From Streptomyces radiopugnans (GTDB lineage Bacteria; Actinomycetota; Actinomycetes; Streptomycetales; Streptomycetaceae): a stretch of DNA of 64,000 nucleotides. Made by a program: the position numbers and the translations under genes. The notes under the pieces are model-generated. The model did no database searches and had not been told where the DNA came from. It saw only the letters and a program-made list of their open reading frames with translations. The stretch lies in assembly GCF_900110735.1 (NCBI RefSeq), contig NZ_FOET01000001.1:248001-312000 (forward strand), written 5' to 3'. How positions within the stretch are numbered: position 1 is the first letter of the stretch; every line of letters starts with the position of its first letter. This document shows, piece by piece, positions 41,839 to 50,605 of this stretch.

Positions 41839-42909
41839 TCACCGAGGCAGGACCTCCACGTACGAGGCCGGCCCGCGCTCGGGCGCGGTCATCAGGGCGG
41901 TGCGGACCACGGCGGCCTGCTGCGCGGGCCGGTCGCGGAGCGCGGCCGCGGTGACGTGGACGACCGTGACGCCCTGGCCCCGCAGCCGCTCGCGCTTGCG
42001 GGCGTACGTCGGCGGGCGTGTGCTCCCTTCCGCGCCCGCGCCTCCCTGCGCGCCCGTGCCGTCGCGGAGGTCGATCTCGACGGCCACGGCATGCTCCGGC
42101 CAGTAGGCGTCCACACCGCCGAGGTGGTGGCCGCCGGGCAGCCGGAGGTCGACGTTCCAGCAGGGGTCGGGCAGGCCGTGGGCGCGGACCAGGCCGTACA
42201 GCAGGCTCTCGGCCACCGACCGGCTCTCGGCCAGCAGCGCGTCCACGGCGTCCGCCAGGTGCGGGCGGCCCAGCAGCCGGGCCCGTACCAGTTCGCGGAC
42301 GACGGCCCGTGCCTCGCAGTGGCCGCCGCGCACCGCCTCGGTCAGCATCCGGCGCACCGTCACCGCGTCGCCGGTCCGGGCGGCGGTGTCGGCCAGGGCG
42401 CGGGGCACGGGGGCCACGGGCAGGCCGGTGACCTCCTCGGCCTCGGGGAGGGAGCGGGTGCGCACCACACGGGCGCAGCCGGCCGGACGCAGCCGCCGGG
42501 TGTGCGGCACCAGTACGTCGATGTGCTCCAGGGCGGACAGCGGGGGCGTGGAGGAGAAGCCGTGCAGGGCGAGCGCGGCGGGCCCGGTGATCACGGCCTG
42601 CGCCTCGCGCGCGGCGGGAGGGGCGGCGGGAGGGGCGGCGGGGCCGGGAGAGACCTGCCCCGGTACGCGCTCGGGCCCCGCCGCGTACAGCAGCACCGCG
42701 TGCAGTCGCTCCTCGCCGGTCGGCGGCCCGGAGTGCAGCAGGTAGACGCCGGGCAGCGGCATCTGCCAGGGGCCGCCCGGCCGGCAGCGCTCGTCGGCGG
42801 TGGCGGCCGACACGCCGCGCTCGCGCAGCGTGCGGGCCGTCACCACCCGGCGGCGTACGTGCGACAGACGGCGGACGGGGCGGGGGGACACGGGGGTGTC
42901 GTGGCTCAT
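41839..42909 (-). CDS. AbiEi-like N-terminal domain with DUF559/Vsr-like C-terminus
   Basis: A 356-residue protein. The N-terminal region (residues 20-60) resembles the AbiEi antitoxin winged helix (ARTLRERGVSAATADERCR, then WQMPLPGVYLLHSGPPT). The middle (ITGPAALALHGF, VLVPHTRRLRPAGCARVVRTRSLP, RALADTA) is the AbiEi-type core. The C-terminus (GGVDAYWPEHAVAVEIDLRD...KRERLRGQGVTVVHVTA) has the PD-(D/E)xK pattern of DUF559/very-short-patch nucleases. This fusion is common in actinobacteria and usually stands without an AbiEii toxin, as here. Function unproven. Confidence 0.75.
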   Translation of the reverse strand: MSHDTPVSPRPVRRLSHVRRRVVTARTLRERGVSAATADERCRPGGPWQMPLPGVYLLHSGPPTGEERLHAVLLYAAGPERVPGQVSPGPAAPPAAPPAAREAQAVITGPAALALHGFSSTPPLSALEHIDVLVPHTRRLRPAGCARVVRTRSLPEAEEVTGLPVAPVPRALADTAARTGDAVTVRRMLTEAVRGGHCEARAVVRELVRARLLGRPHLADAVDALLAESRSVAESLLYGLVRAHGLPDPCWNVDLRLPGGHHLGGVDAYWPEHAVAVEIDLRDGTGAQGGAGAEGSTRPPTYARKRERLRGQGVTVVHVTAAALRDRPAQQAAVVRTALMTAPERGPASYVEVLPR

Positions 42910-43011
42910 GTCCCCGCGATTCCCGCCCGCGTTCCGCCCGCCAACCTCTGTTACACGCCTGTCGACGAACGCGGACGAGCCCGTCCTAAAGTACGGGCGT
43001 TCGAGCGCCGA

Positions 43012-45624
43012 TCAGCTCGCCGCCGCATGGGCGGCCGCGTCGCAGCGCTGCGCCCGCAGGGCCCGCGCCATGTCGTCGCGGGCCTCCAGCACCAGGCGCC
43101 GCAGCGCGGGCGCGGCGTCCTCGTGCGCGGCCAGCCAGGCGTCCGTCTCCGCCAGCACGGCCCGGTTGTCCTGGAGCGCCGGGAACAGGCCGCGGACGAC
43201 CGACATGCCGATCTCGATGGAGCGCTCGGCCCACACCCGCTCGATCACCTCGAAGTACCGCGGCGCGTACGGCGCCAGCAGCTCCCGCTGCCCCGGCTGG
43301 TCGAAGCCCGAGATGGTCGCCTCCACCAGCGCGTTGGACAGGCGGTCGGAGTCCACCACGTCCGTCCACGCCCGCGCCTTGACCTCGGCCGACGGCCGCG
43401 AGGCCAGGCAGCGCACCTGGTGCCGCTTGCCGGAGGCGGTGTCGTCGCGGGCCAGTTCGGCCGCCAGCCGGCCCTCGTCGGCCAGTCCCCGGGAGGCCAG
43501 CGCCTCCAGGAAGGTCCAGCGCAGCTCCTGGTCGACCTCCAGCCCGTCGATCCGGGCCGTCCCCTCCAGCAGCCCGTCCAGCATCCGCAGGTCGTGCTCG
43601 TCGTGCGCGACGGCCGCGAAGAACCGCGCCCACGCGAGCTGGTGGTCGCCGCCCGGCTCGGCCTGCCGCAGATGCCGCAGCGCGCCCTGGGCGAGCAGCC
43701 GTGCGCCCTCCTCGCGCCACTCGGGCGCGACGTAGTGCACCAGGGCGGTGTGCGCCCAGGCGTGCAGCATCTGCACCACGCCGATGTCGGACTCCCGGCC
43801 GCCGAAGCGCAGCACCAGGTCGAGGAAGTCGCGGGCGGGCATCAGCGCGTCGCGCGTGAGGTTCCACAGGGCCGACCAGCACAGCGCGCGGGCCAGGTTG
43901 TCGGAGACCGAGCCCAGGTGGGAGCGGAGGGTGTCCAGGGAGGCCTCGTCGAAGCGGACCTTGCAGTACGTCAGGTCGTCGTCGTTGACGAGGATCAGCT
44001 CGGGGCGCTCGGCGCCCGTCAGCTCCTCCACAACCGTCCGCACGCCGGTGACGTCCACCTCCGCGCGGGCGTAGCGCTCCAGCGCGCCCCCCGCGCTCTG
44101 CCGCCGGTACAGCCCGACCGCCACCCGGTGCGGGCGCAGCACCGGGTACTCCTCGGCCGCCTCCTGGACGACCGCCAGTTCGGTGATCCGGCCGGCGGAG
44201 TCGTAGACGGCCTGCGGGGTGAGGGAGTTGACCCCGGCGGTCTGCAGCCAGGCCCGCGCCCACTCGCCCATGTCCCGCCCGGAGGTCTCCTCCAGCACCG
44301 ACAGCAGGTGCTCCAGCCGCGTGTTGCCCCACTCGTGGCGCTTGAAGTACCGCCGCGCGCCCTCCAGGAAGGCGTCGCGCCCCACGTACGCCACCAGCTG
44401 CTTGAGGACGGAGGCGCCCTTGGCGTAGGTGATGCCGTCGAAGTTGAGCTTGGCGTCCTCCAGATCCCGGATGTCGGCGGTGATCGGATGGGTGGAGGGA
44501 AGCTGGTCGGCGCGGTAGGCCCAGGACTTGCGGCGGTTGGCGAAGGTGATCCAGCCGTCGGTGAAGCGGGTGGCCTCCACCATCGAGAAGGAGCCCATGA
44601 AGTCGGCGAAGGACTCCTTGAGCCACAGGTCGTCCCACCACTCCATGGTGACCAGGTCGCCGAACCACATGTGCGCCATCTCGTGCAGGATGACGTTGGC
44701 CCGCCCCTCGTAGGAGGCGTCGGTCACCTTGCCGCGGAAGACGAACTCCTCGCGGAAGGTCACACAGCCCGGGTTCTCCATCGCGCCGAGGTTGTACTCG
44801 GGCACGAACGCCTGGTCGTACTTGCCGAACGGGTACGGGTAGTCGAAGTGGTCGTGGAAGAAGTCCAGGCCCTGCTTGGTGACCTCGAAGACGTTCTCGG
44901 CGTCGAAGTGGCGGGCCAGCCCCCTGCGGCACAGCGCGCCCAGCGGGATCACCAGCTCGCCGCCGCCGGGCAGCTCGCGCCGGTAGACGTCGGTGACGTG
45001 GTGGTAGGGGCCGGCCACCACGGTGGTGATGTACGTCGAGATCGGCTTCGTCACCTCGAAGCGCCAGACGGCCGCGTCCTCCCCGGCCGCCTCCGGCTCG
45101 CCGGTGCGCGCGCCGTTGCTCAGCACCGTCCACCGCGCGGGGGCGGTGACGGTGAAGGCGAAGGGCGCCTTCAGGTCGGGCTGCTCGAAGTTGGCGAACA
45201 CCCGGCGGGCGTCGGCCGGTTCGTACTGGGTGTAGAGGTAGGTCTCGCCGTCCTCGGGGTCGACGAAGTGGTGCATCCCCTCGCCGGTGCGGCTGTACGC
45301 GCACCATGCGTCCACGGTCAGGGTGTTCTCGGCCTCCAGGGAGTCCAGCGCGATGCGCGTGCCGTCGAACACCTTGTCCGCGTTCAGCTCGCGGCCGTTG
45401 AGCGTCACCGAGGCGACCGCCGGGGCCAGCAGGTCGGCGAAGGTGGAGGCGCCCGGCTCGGCGCAGCGGAAGCGGATCGTGGTGGTGGAGCGGAAGGTAC
45501 GCGGGCCGTCCCCTGGGTGGGGCCCGACCGCGGAGCGCAGGTCGAGCGCGACGTCGTACCCGTCCACGGTCAGCAGCCGGGCACGCTCCCGGGCCTCGTC
45601 ACGGGTCAGATTCTCACCGGGCAC
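43012..45624 (-). CDS. pepN: Aminopeptidase N (second copy)
   Basis: An 870-residue M1 aminopeptidase, paralogous to the protein at 36989-39568. GAMEN reads NLGAMENPG, the zinc site is HEMAH at residue 314 with the distal Glu in LKESFADFMG, and the helical C-terminal domain is complete. It differs from the first copy by a longer N-terminal strand region (RSAVGPHPGDGPRTFR) and in specificity-pocket residues, so different substrates are plausible. The GTG at 45624 follows GAGGGAG by 7 bases. Confidence 0.94.
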   Translation of the reverse strand: MPGENLTRDEARERARLLTVDGYDVALDLRSAVGPHPGDGPRTFRSTTTIRFRCAEPGASTFADLLAPAVASVTLNGRELNADKVFDGTRIALDSLEAENTLTVDAWCAYSRTGEGMHHFVDPEDGETYLYTQYEPADARRVFANFEQPDLKAPFAFTVTAPARWTVLSNGARTGEPEAAGEDAAVWRFEVTKPISTYITTVVAGPYHHVTDVYRRELPGGGELVIPLGALCRRGLARHFDAENVFEVTKQGLDFFHDHFDYPYPFGKYDQAFVPEYNLGAMENPGCVTFREEFVFRGKVTDASYEGRANVILHEMAHMWFGDLVTMEWWDDLWLKESFADFMGSFSMVEATRFTDGWITFANRRKSWAYRADQLPSTHPITADIRDLEDAKLNFDGITYAKGASVLKQLVAYVGRDAFLEGARRYFKRHEWGNTRLEHLLSVLEETSGRDMGEWARAWLQTAGVNSLTPQAVYDSAGRITELAVVQEAAEEYPVLRPHRVAVGLYRRQSAGGALERYARAEVDVTGVRTVVEELTGAERPELILVNDDDLTYCKVRFDEASLDTLRSHLGSVSDNLARALCWSALWNLTRDALMPARDFLDLVLRFGGRESDIGVVQMLHAWAHTALVHYVAPEWREEGARLLAQGALRHLRQAEPGGDHQLAWARFFAAVAHDEHDLRMLDGLLEGTARIDGLEVDQELRWTFLEALASRGLADEGRLAAELARDDTASGKRHQVRCLASRPSAEVKARAWTDVVDSDRLSNALVEATISGFDQPGQRELLAPYAPRYFEVIERVWAERSIEIGMSVVRGLFPALQDNRAVLAETDAWLAAHEDAAPALRRLVLEARDDMARALRAQRCDAAAHAAAS

Positions 45625-45881
45625 GGCGTGACTCCCTCGTCTCGCGTCTCGACATCGGAGGGCCAGGATTTCATGCGCCCGCGCACCGGCGCGCGGGCGG
45701 TCGACCGGTCGGTCGGACGGGCCGGGGTGAGGCAGGGGCGGGCGGGAATCACCGCACGGCTCCCGGGCGTTCCCGTTGGGCACCCCGGCGGCCGTCCGCG
45801 CGACGGCCGCCGTCCGTGCGCGCCCGCCCGCGGGAAGACGTCCCGCACATCCCGTACGACCCGTACGACGAGGAGATCCGC

Positions 45882-46529
45882 ATGTCCGAGACGCCCGAGA
45901 CCGCGACCAGGACCCCGGCCGACTTCTGGTTCGACCCCATCTGCCCGTGGGCCTGGATGACCTCCCGCTGGATGCTGGAGGTGGAGAAGGTCCGCCCGGT
46001 CGAGGTGCGCTGGCACGTGATGAGCCTGTCGGTGCTCAACGAGAACCGGCTGGACGAGCTGCCGCAGCAGTACGTCGACCTGATGGAGGCCGGCTGGGGC
46101 CCGGTGCGCGTGCTGACCGCCGCCGAGCAGAAGCACGGCCCCGAGGTGCTCGGCCCGCTCTACACCGCCCTGGGCACCCGCTTCCACGACCGGGGCCTGC
46201 CCAACGAGCGCGCCACGATCGTGGACGCCCTGAAGGAGGCCGGTCTCCCCGAGGACCTGGCGGACGCGGCGCACACCGACGCCTACGACGAGCGGCTGCG
46301 CGCCTCGCACGAGGAGGGCATCGGCCTGGTCGGCCAGGAGGTCGGCACGCCGGTGATCGCCGTACCGGGCCCGGACGGGAGGCAGACCGCGTTCTTCGGG
46401 CCGGTGGTCACCCCGGCGCCCAAGGGCGAGGCCGCGGCCCGGCTGTGGGACGGCACGCTGATGGTGGCCTCCACCCCCGGCTTCTTCGAGCTGAAGCGGA
46501 CCCGTACGGAGGACCCGAAGTTCGACTGA
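45882..46529 (+). CDS. DsbA-family oxidoreductase (mycothiol-dependent nitroreductase type)
   Basis: A 215-residue thioredoxin-fold protein with a helical insertion, resembling the actinobacterial MSH-dependent nitroreductase (Rv2466c-like) family. The active site is FDPICPWAWMTSRW: Cys21 is present, but the position of a second Cys in CxxC is Ala24, so a monothiol mechanism with mycothiol is likely. The cis-Pro is in EVGTPVIAVPG. It has no signal peptide, so it is cytoplasmic. The ATG follows GAGGAGA by 7 bases. Divergent from the second pepN. Confidence 0.9.
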   Translation: MSETPETATRTPADFWFDPICPWAWMTSRWMLEVEKVRPVEVRWHVMSLSVLNENRLDELPQQYVDLMEAGWGPVRVLTAAEQKHGPEVLGPLYTALGTRFHDRGLPNERATIVDALKEAGLPEDLADAAHTDAYDERLRASHEEGIGLVGQEVGTPVIAVPGPDGRQTAFFGPVVTPAPKGEAAARLWDGTLMVASTPGFFELKRTRTEDPKFD

Positions 46530-46695
46530 GCCCGTTCCCGCCCACCGTTCCCGTCCGCCTGCGGGAGCCTTCCGTCCCGCCTGTCGCCCGTGAGACGCGG
46601 AGGCCGAGAAGACGATCGCGGGGGCGGCAGGCGGCACGGAGGACGGTGGGGCCCGGCGCGGCGGGGAGGCCGTGCGGTGCGCGGGCCCTCCGGCG

Positions 46696-46732
46696 CCCTG
46701 CCTTGTTGCACATTATGTGCAACAAGGCAGGG
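46696..46732. terminator. 37-bp perfect palindrome between convergent genes
   Basis: Two 18-base arms (CCCTGCCTTGTTGCACAT at 46696-46713 and its complement at 46715-46732) around a single T. Placed between the convergent dsbA-like and permease genes, it can act as a bidirectional terminator. Its AT-rich core TTGCACATTATGTGCAA is less GC-rich than the other terminators and also looks like an operator. Confidence 0.65.
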
Positions 46733-46773
46733 TGGGCAACAGTGGCGCACCGGGGCGCACGCGGACGCGGCGG

Positions 46774-48207
46774 CTACCCCTCGCGCGCCGTCTCGGCGGC
46801 CCTCGCCGCGGCCCGCCGCTGCCGCACCAGCCCGGCCGCCGACAGGGCCAGGGTGAGCCCGGCGGTGAAGGCCAGCTGGGTGCGGGTGTCGCCCTCGCGC
46901 AGCATCAGCAGCAGCACCGCGGCCACCCCCGCCAGCGACAGCCAGGTCAGCGCGGGGAACAGCCACATGCGCACCACCAGCCGCTCCGGCGCCTCCCGCT
47001 CCAGCCTGCGGCGGGTGATCAGCTGGGAGACGGCGATGAAGCCCCACACCACCAGCACGGCGGCGCCCACCATGTTCAGCAGCCAGGCGAAGACGGTGTC
47101 GGGCCACCAGAAGCTCAGCAGCACGGCGAAGAAACCGAAGGCGGCCGAGGCGAACACCGTCCGGCGCGGCACCCCGCCGCTGACCCGCCCCAGGAAGGCC
47201 GGGCCCTCGCCCCGGGCGACCAGGGAGTACGCCATCCGCGAGGCGCCGTAGATGTTGGCGTTCATGGCCGACAGCAGGGCGACCAGCACCACCACGTTCA
47301 TGACCTCGGCGGCGGCCGGGACGCCGATGTGGTCCAGCACGGCGGCGTACGGGCCGGCGAGCACCGACTCGTCGTCCCAGGGGATCAGTGTGACGATCAC
47401 CGCGATCGAGCCGACGTAGAAGACGGCGATGCGCCACATCGCCGTGCGCACGGCCCTGGCCACGCCCCGCACCGGGTCCCGCGACTCGGCCGCGGCGATG
47501 GTCACCGTCTCCAGTCCGCCGTAGGCGAAGACCGAGGCCAGCAGGCCGACGACCAGGCCCTCCGTGCCGTTGGGCAGGAAGCCGCCCTGCCCGGTGAGGT
47601 TGTCCAGGCCGGGGGAGGGGGTGCCGGGCAGCAGGCCGAGGACGGCCACCAGGCCCAGGACGATGAAGAGGACGATCGCGGCGACCTTCAGGGCGGCGAA
47701 CCAGAACTCGTACTCGCCGAAGTTCCGCACGGCCAGCAGGTTGCTGCCGGTGAACGCCGCCATGAAGACGGCGACCCACAGCCACTGCGGCGTGCCCGGG
47801 AGCCAGCCCGCCATGATCGTCGCCGCGCCCAGCGCCTCCACGGCGACGGCCACGCACAGCAGCACCCAGAAGATCCACCCGGCGGTGAAGCCGGCCCACG
47901 GGCCGATGGCGCGCTCGGCGTGCACGGAGAAGGAACCGGAGGCGGGGTGGGCGGCGGACATCTCGCCGAGCATCCGCATCACCAGCATCACCAGCAGCCC
48001 GGAGGCGGCGTAGGCCAGGACGATGGACGGGCCCGCGGCGGCGATGCCCGCGCCGGAGCCGACGAAGAGGCCGGCGCCGATCACACCGCCGAGTGCGATC
48101 ATCGACAGATGGCGCTGCTTGAGGCCGTGGGAGAGGGCGGAGTGCTCGGTGCCGCCCGCCTCCCGGCGGGGGGAGGCGGTGGTCGTCAGATCGGGCGTGC
48201 CGGACAT
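46774..48207 (-). CDS. Amino acid permease, APC/AAT family
   Basis: A 477-residue plasma-membrane transporter with twelve predicted helices. The family signature is at the start of helix 1 (HLSMIALGGVIGAGLFVGSGAGIAAAGP), then MRMLGEMSAAHPASGSFSVHAERAIGPWAGFTAGWIFW. FVIVTL-type helix 6 and the loop SRMAYSLVARGEGPAFLGRVS are also typical. It resembles the GABA, proline-specific and aromatic permeases (GabP/AnsP type); the substrate cannot be assigned. The N-terminus has the conserved LSHGLKQRHLS. Divergent from bioY. Confidence 0.92.
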   Translation of the reverse strand: MSGTPDLTTTASPRREAGGTEHSALSHGLKQRHLSMIALGGVIGAGLFVGSGAGIAAAGPSIVLAYAASGLLVMLVMRMLGEMSAAHPASGSFSVHAERAIGPWAGFTAGWIFWVLLCVAVAVEALGAATIMAGWLPGTPQWLWVAVFMAAFTGSNLLAVRNFGEYEFWFAALKVAAIVLFIVLGLVAVLGLLPGTPSPGLDNLTGQGGFLPNGTEGLVVGLLASVFAYGGLETVTIAAAESRDPVRGVARAVRTAMWRIAVFYVGSIAVIVTLIPWDDESVLAGPYAAVLDHIGVPAAAEVMNVVVLVALLSAMNANIYGASRMAYSLVARGEGPAFLGRVSGGVPRRTVFASAAFGFFAVLLSFWWPDTVFAWLLNMVGAAVLVVWGFIAVSQLITRRRLEREAPERLVVRMWLFPALTWLSLAGVAAVLLLMLREGDTRTQLAFTAGLTLALSAAGLVRQRRAAARAAETAREG

Positions 48208-48508
48208 GGGGAAGGTGCCGTCCAGGGGGTCGGGGGGAAGCGGAGCAGTTGGTTCCGCACCCGGTCAGTGTGGGCGCCCGACCCGGCCCGCGGCAACGCC
48301 CCTCGCCCCTCTGTCCGATATCCGGACACCTTGGTCACTCCGCGTTCACACCGGCGGCGCGCACCGGCCTTGTCCTCGCGGGTGCCCCGCCGGGGCCGGG
48401 GGAAAGCGGCGCCGGCCGGGGCGCACGGCCGCCCTCCGGCCCTCCTCCAGCCGCCTCCCACAAGCTGGACCGGCCCTTCTTTGTCGCCAATCTCACGGGG
48501 GCTCCGGG
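48208..48508. other. Divergent intergenic region between permease and bioY genes
   Basis: About 300 bases with no gene on either strand. A less GC-rich part, GATATCCGGACACCTTGG, lies near 48317-48335 and may hold the permease promoter. Confidence 0.35.
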
Positions 48509-48530
48509 GCTAACGTCGGTTAACGTCGGG
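48509..48530 (+). promoter_or_regulatory. Candidate operator upstream of bioY
   Basis: GCTAAC-GTCG-GTTAAC (48509-48524) is an inverted repeat with one mismatch. It also belongs to a 10-bp direct repeat, TAACGTCGG at 48511-48519 and 48521-48529. It lies 35 bases before the ATG. AAC/GTT half sites resemble those of the TetR-type biotin regulator BioQ of actinobacteria, but this is analogy only. Confidence 0.45.
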
Positions 48531-48564
48531 GCGTCCCCGAAGTCCTCACGAGACCGGAGCCGTG

Positions 48565-49167
48565 ATGAGCACCTCTGCCACCGCCACCGTCCGCCCGGGC
48601 GCCGTCCTCGCCGACGTCCTGCCCGCCTCCACCGCGGCCCGCGCCCGCCTGCGCGACGCGGCGCTGGTCCTCGGCGGCGCCGCGCTCACCGGTGCGGCCG
48701 CGCAGCTCGCCGTCCCCGTGCCGGGCTCTCCCGTCCCCGTCACCGGCCAGACCTTCGCCGCCCTGCTCCTGGGCGCCGGCCTGGGACCCCGTCGCGCCCT
48801 GGCCTCCATGGGCCTGTACGCCGCCGCGGGCGTGGCCGGGATGCCGTGGTTCGCCGAGGGCGCCTCCGGCGCCGCGATGCCCTCCTTCGGCTACATCATC
48901 GGCATGCTGCTGGCCGCCGTCGCCGTCGGCGCCCTGGCCCGCCGCGGCGGGGACCGCGGCGTGCTGCGCACCGCCGGGACCATGGCCGTGGGCACCGCGA
49001 TCATCTACGCCGTCGGCGTCCCCTACCTGGCGCTGGCCACGGGCATGTCCGTCGGCCAGGCCGTCGCGGCCGGCCTGGTGCCCTTCCTGATCGGTGACGC
49101 GCTCAAGGCGGCCCTGGCCATGGGAGCCCTCCCCGCGGCCTGGAAGCTGGTCGGTCGCAAGTCCTGA
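48565..49167 (+). CDS. bioY: Biotin transporter BioY
   Basis: The S-component of an ECF biotin transporter, about 200 residues with six helices. Family marks are AAQLAVPVPGSPVPVTGQTFAALLLGAGLGPRRALASMGLYAAAGVAGMPWFA and FLIGDALKAALA near the C-terminus. No bioM or bioN (ATPase and T-component) gene is adjacent, so it works either alone at low efficiency or with a shared energising module. The ATG at 48565 is 5 bases from GGAG; a GTG sits one codon upstream. Confidence 0.92.
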   Translation: MSTSATATVRPGAVLADVLPASTAARARLRDAALVLGGAALTGAAAQLAVPVPGSPVPVTGQTFAALLLGAGLGPRRALASMGLYAAAGVAGMPWFAEGASGAAMPSFGYIIGMLLAAVAVGALARRGGDRGVLRTAGTMAVGTAIIYAVGVPYLALATGMSVGQAVAAGLVPFLIGDALKAALAMGALPAAWKLVGRKS

Positions 49168-49193
49168 GCCGGCCCTGAATAGACTTCCGTCCC

Positions 49194-49682
49194 ATGCGCG
49201 TGTACCTCGGCTCCGACCATGCCGGCTACGAACTGAAGAACCACCTCGTCCAGTGGCTGAAGGAGGCCGGGCACGAGCCCGTCGACTGCGGCCCGCACAT
49301 CTACGACGCGGCTGACGACTACCCGCCCTTCTGCCTGCGTGCCGCGGAGCAGACCGCCGACGACGAGGACTCCCTGGGCATCGTCATCGGCGGCTCGGGC
49401 AACGGCGAGGCCATCGCCGCCAACAAGGTCAAGGGGGTGCGGGCCGCACTGGCGTGGAGCGTGGAGACCGCCAGGCTGGGCCGGGAGCACAACGACGCCA
49501 ACGTCATCAGCGTCGGCGCCCGGATGCACACCACCGAGGAGGCCGTCTCCTTCGTGCAGGCCTTCCTCGACACCCCCTTCTCCGGCGACGAGCGGCACAT
49601 CCGCCGCATCGACATGCTCTCGTCGTACGAGCGGACCGGGAACCTCCCACCCGTTCCCGCCCACCACCCCCAGCAGGACTGA
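49194..49682 (+). CDS. rpiB: Ribose-5-phosphate isomerase B
   Basis: A 162-residue cytoplasmic enzyme interconverting ribose 5-phosphate and ribulose 5-phosphate in the pentose phosphate pathway. RpiB marks are LGSDHAGYELKNHL, DCGPHIYDAADDYP, and the phosphate loop IVIGGSGNGEAIAANKVKGVRAALAW. HNDANVISVGARM completes the active site. TAGACT at 49180-49185 lies so close to the ATG that a leaderless or near-leaderless start is likely. The DNA glycosylase gene follows after 25 bases. Confidence 0.95.
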   Translation: MRVYLGSDHAGYELKNHLVQWLKEAGHEPVDCGPHIYDAADDYPPFCLRAAEQTADDEDSLGIVIGGSGNGEAIAANKVKGVRAALAWSVETARLGREHNDANVISVGARMHTTEEAVSFVQAFLDTPFSGDERHIRRIDMLSSYERTGNLPPVPAHHPQQD

Positions 49683-49707
49683 ACCCCGCGAGGACCGATC
49701 CGCACCC

Positions 49708-50544
49708 GTGCCAGAAGGCCACACCATCCACCGGCTGGCCGCCGACCTCGACGAGAGGTTCGGCGGCCGGCCCGTCCGGGCATCCAGCCCCCAGGGCCGC
49801 TTCGAGGCCGGGGCCGCCCTCGTCGACGGCCGGACGATGGGCGGCGCCGACGCCCACGGCAAGCACCTCTTCCTCGGCTTCCCCCGTTTCGGGGAGGAGG
49901 CCGGCGGCGAGTGGATCCACATCCACCTCGGCCTGTACGGCTCCTTCGCCCTCGGCCGGGGAGCGCCCCCCGCCCCCGTCGGGCAGGTACGCCTGCGCCT
50001 GGCCACCGCCGAGGCGCCCCTGGCCCACGCCGACCTGCGCGGCCCCAACACCTGCGAACTGCTCACCGGAGCCGAGAAGGACGCGGTCACCGGCCGTCTG
50101 GGTCCCGACCCGCTGCGCGCCGACGCCGACCCCGAGCGGGCCTGGGCGCGGATATCCCGCAGCCGCACCACGGTCGCCGCGCTGCTGATGGACCAGAAGG
50201 TCGTCGCGGGCGTCGGCAACGTCTACCGCGCCGAGGTCCTCTTCCGGCACAACATCGATCCGTACCGGGCGGGCAGGGACCTCACCCGGGCCGAGTGGGA
50301 GGCGGTCTGGGCGGACCTGGCCGGGCTGATGCGCGAAGGCGTGCGCGACAACCGCATCGACACCGTACGGCCCGAGCACACCCCCGAGGCCATGGGCCGG
50401 CCACCGCGCGTGGACGACCACGGCGGTGAGGTGTACGTCTACCGCCGGGCCGGGATGCCCTGCCACGTCTGCGGCGAGGAGATCCGCACCGCGCCGCTCG
50501 CCGCCCGCAACCTGTTCTGGTGTCCCGGCTGCCAGAAGCCCTGA
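49708..50544 (+). CDS. Fpg/Nei-family DNA glycosylase/AP lyase
   Basis: A 278-residue base-excision repair enzyme removing oxidised bases. The catalytic N-terminal Pro-Glu follows the initiator (PEGHTIHRLA), and the conserved Lys is in DAHGKHLFLGF. The helix-two-turn-helix is VVAGVGNVYRAEVLFRHNIDP. The C-terminal zinc finger has CHVCGEEI and CPGCQ. The start EGHTIHR is typical of the actinobacterial Nei2/endonuclease VIII branch rather than MutM. The GTG lies 25 bases after rpiB, so they probably form an operon. Confidence 0.93.
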   Translation: MPEGHTIHRLAADLDERFGGRPVRASSPQGRFEAGAALVDGRTMGGADAHGKHLFLGFPRFGEEAGGEWIHIHLGLYGSFALGRGAPPAPVGQVRLRLATAEAPLAHADLRGPNTCELLTGAEKDAVTGRLGPDPLRADADPERAWARISRSRTTVAALLMDQKVVAGVGNVYRAEVLFRHNIDPYRAGRDLTRAEWEAVWADLAGLMREGVRDNRIDTVRPEHTPEAMGRPPRVDDHGGEVYVYRRAGMPCHVCGEEIRTAPLAARNLFWCPGCQKP

Positions 50545-50605
50545 CCCGCCGCCGGACCCGCCGGACCGGCCGCGTTCGCCGGGCCCGCCGGGTGCGCCCG
50601 AGCCG

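Noticed and set aside
41839..42909. AbiEi-like protein as a type IV abortive-infection pair
   Set aside because: No AbiEii nucleotidyltransferase gene on either side; the nuclease-like fusion is commonly solitary.
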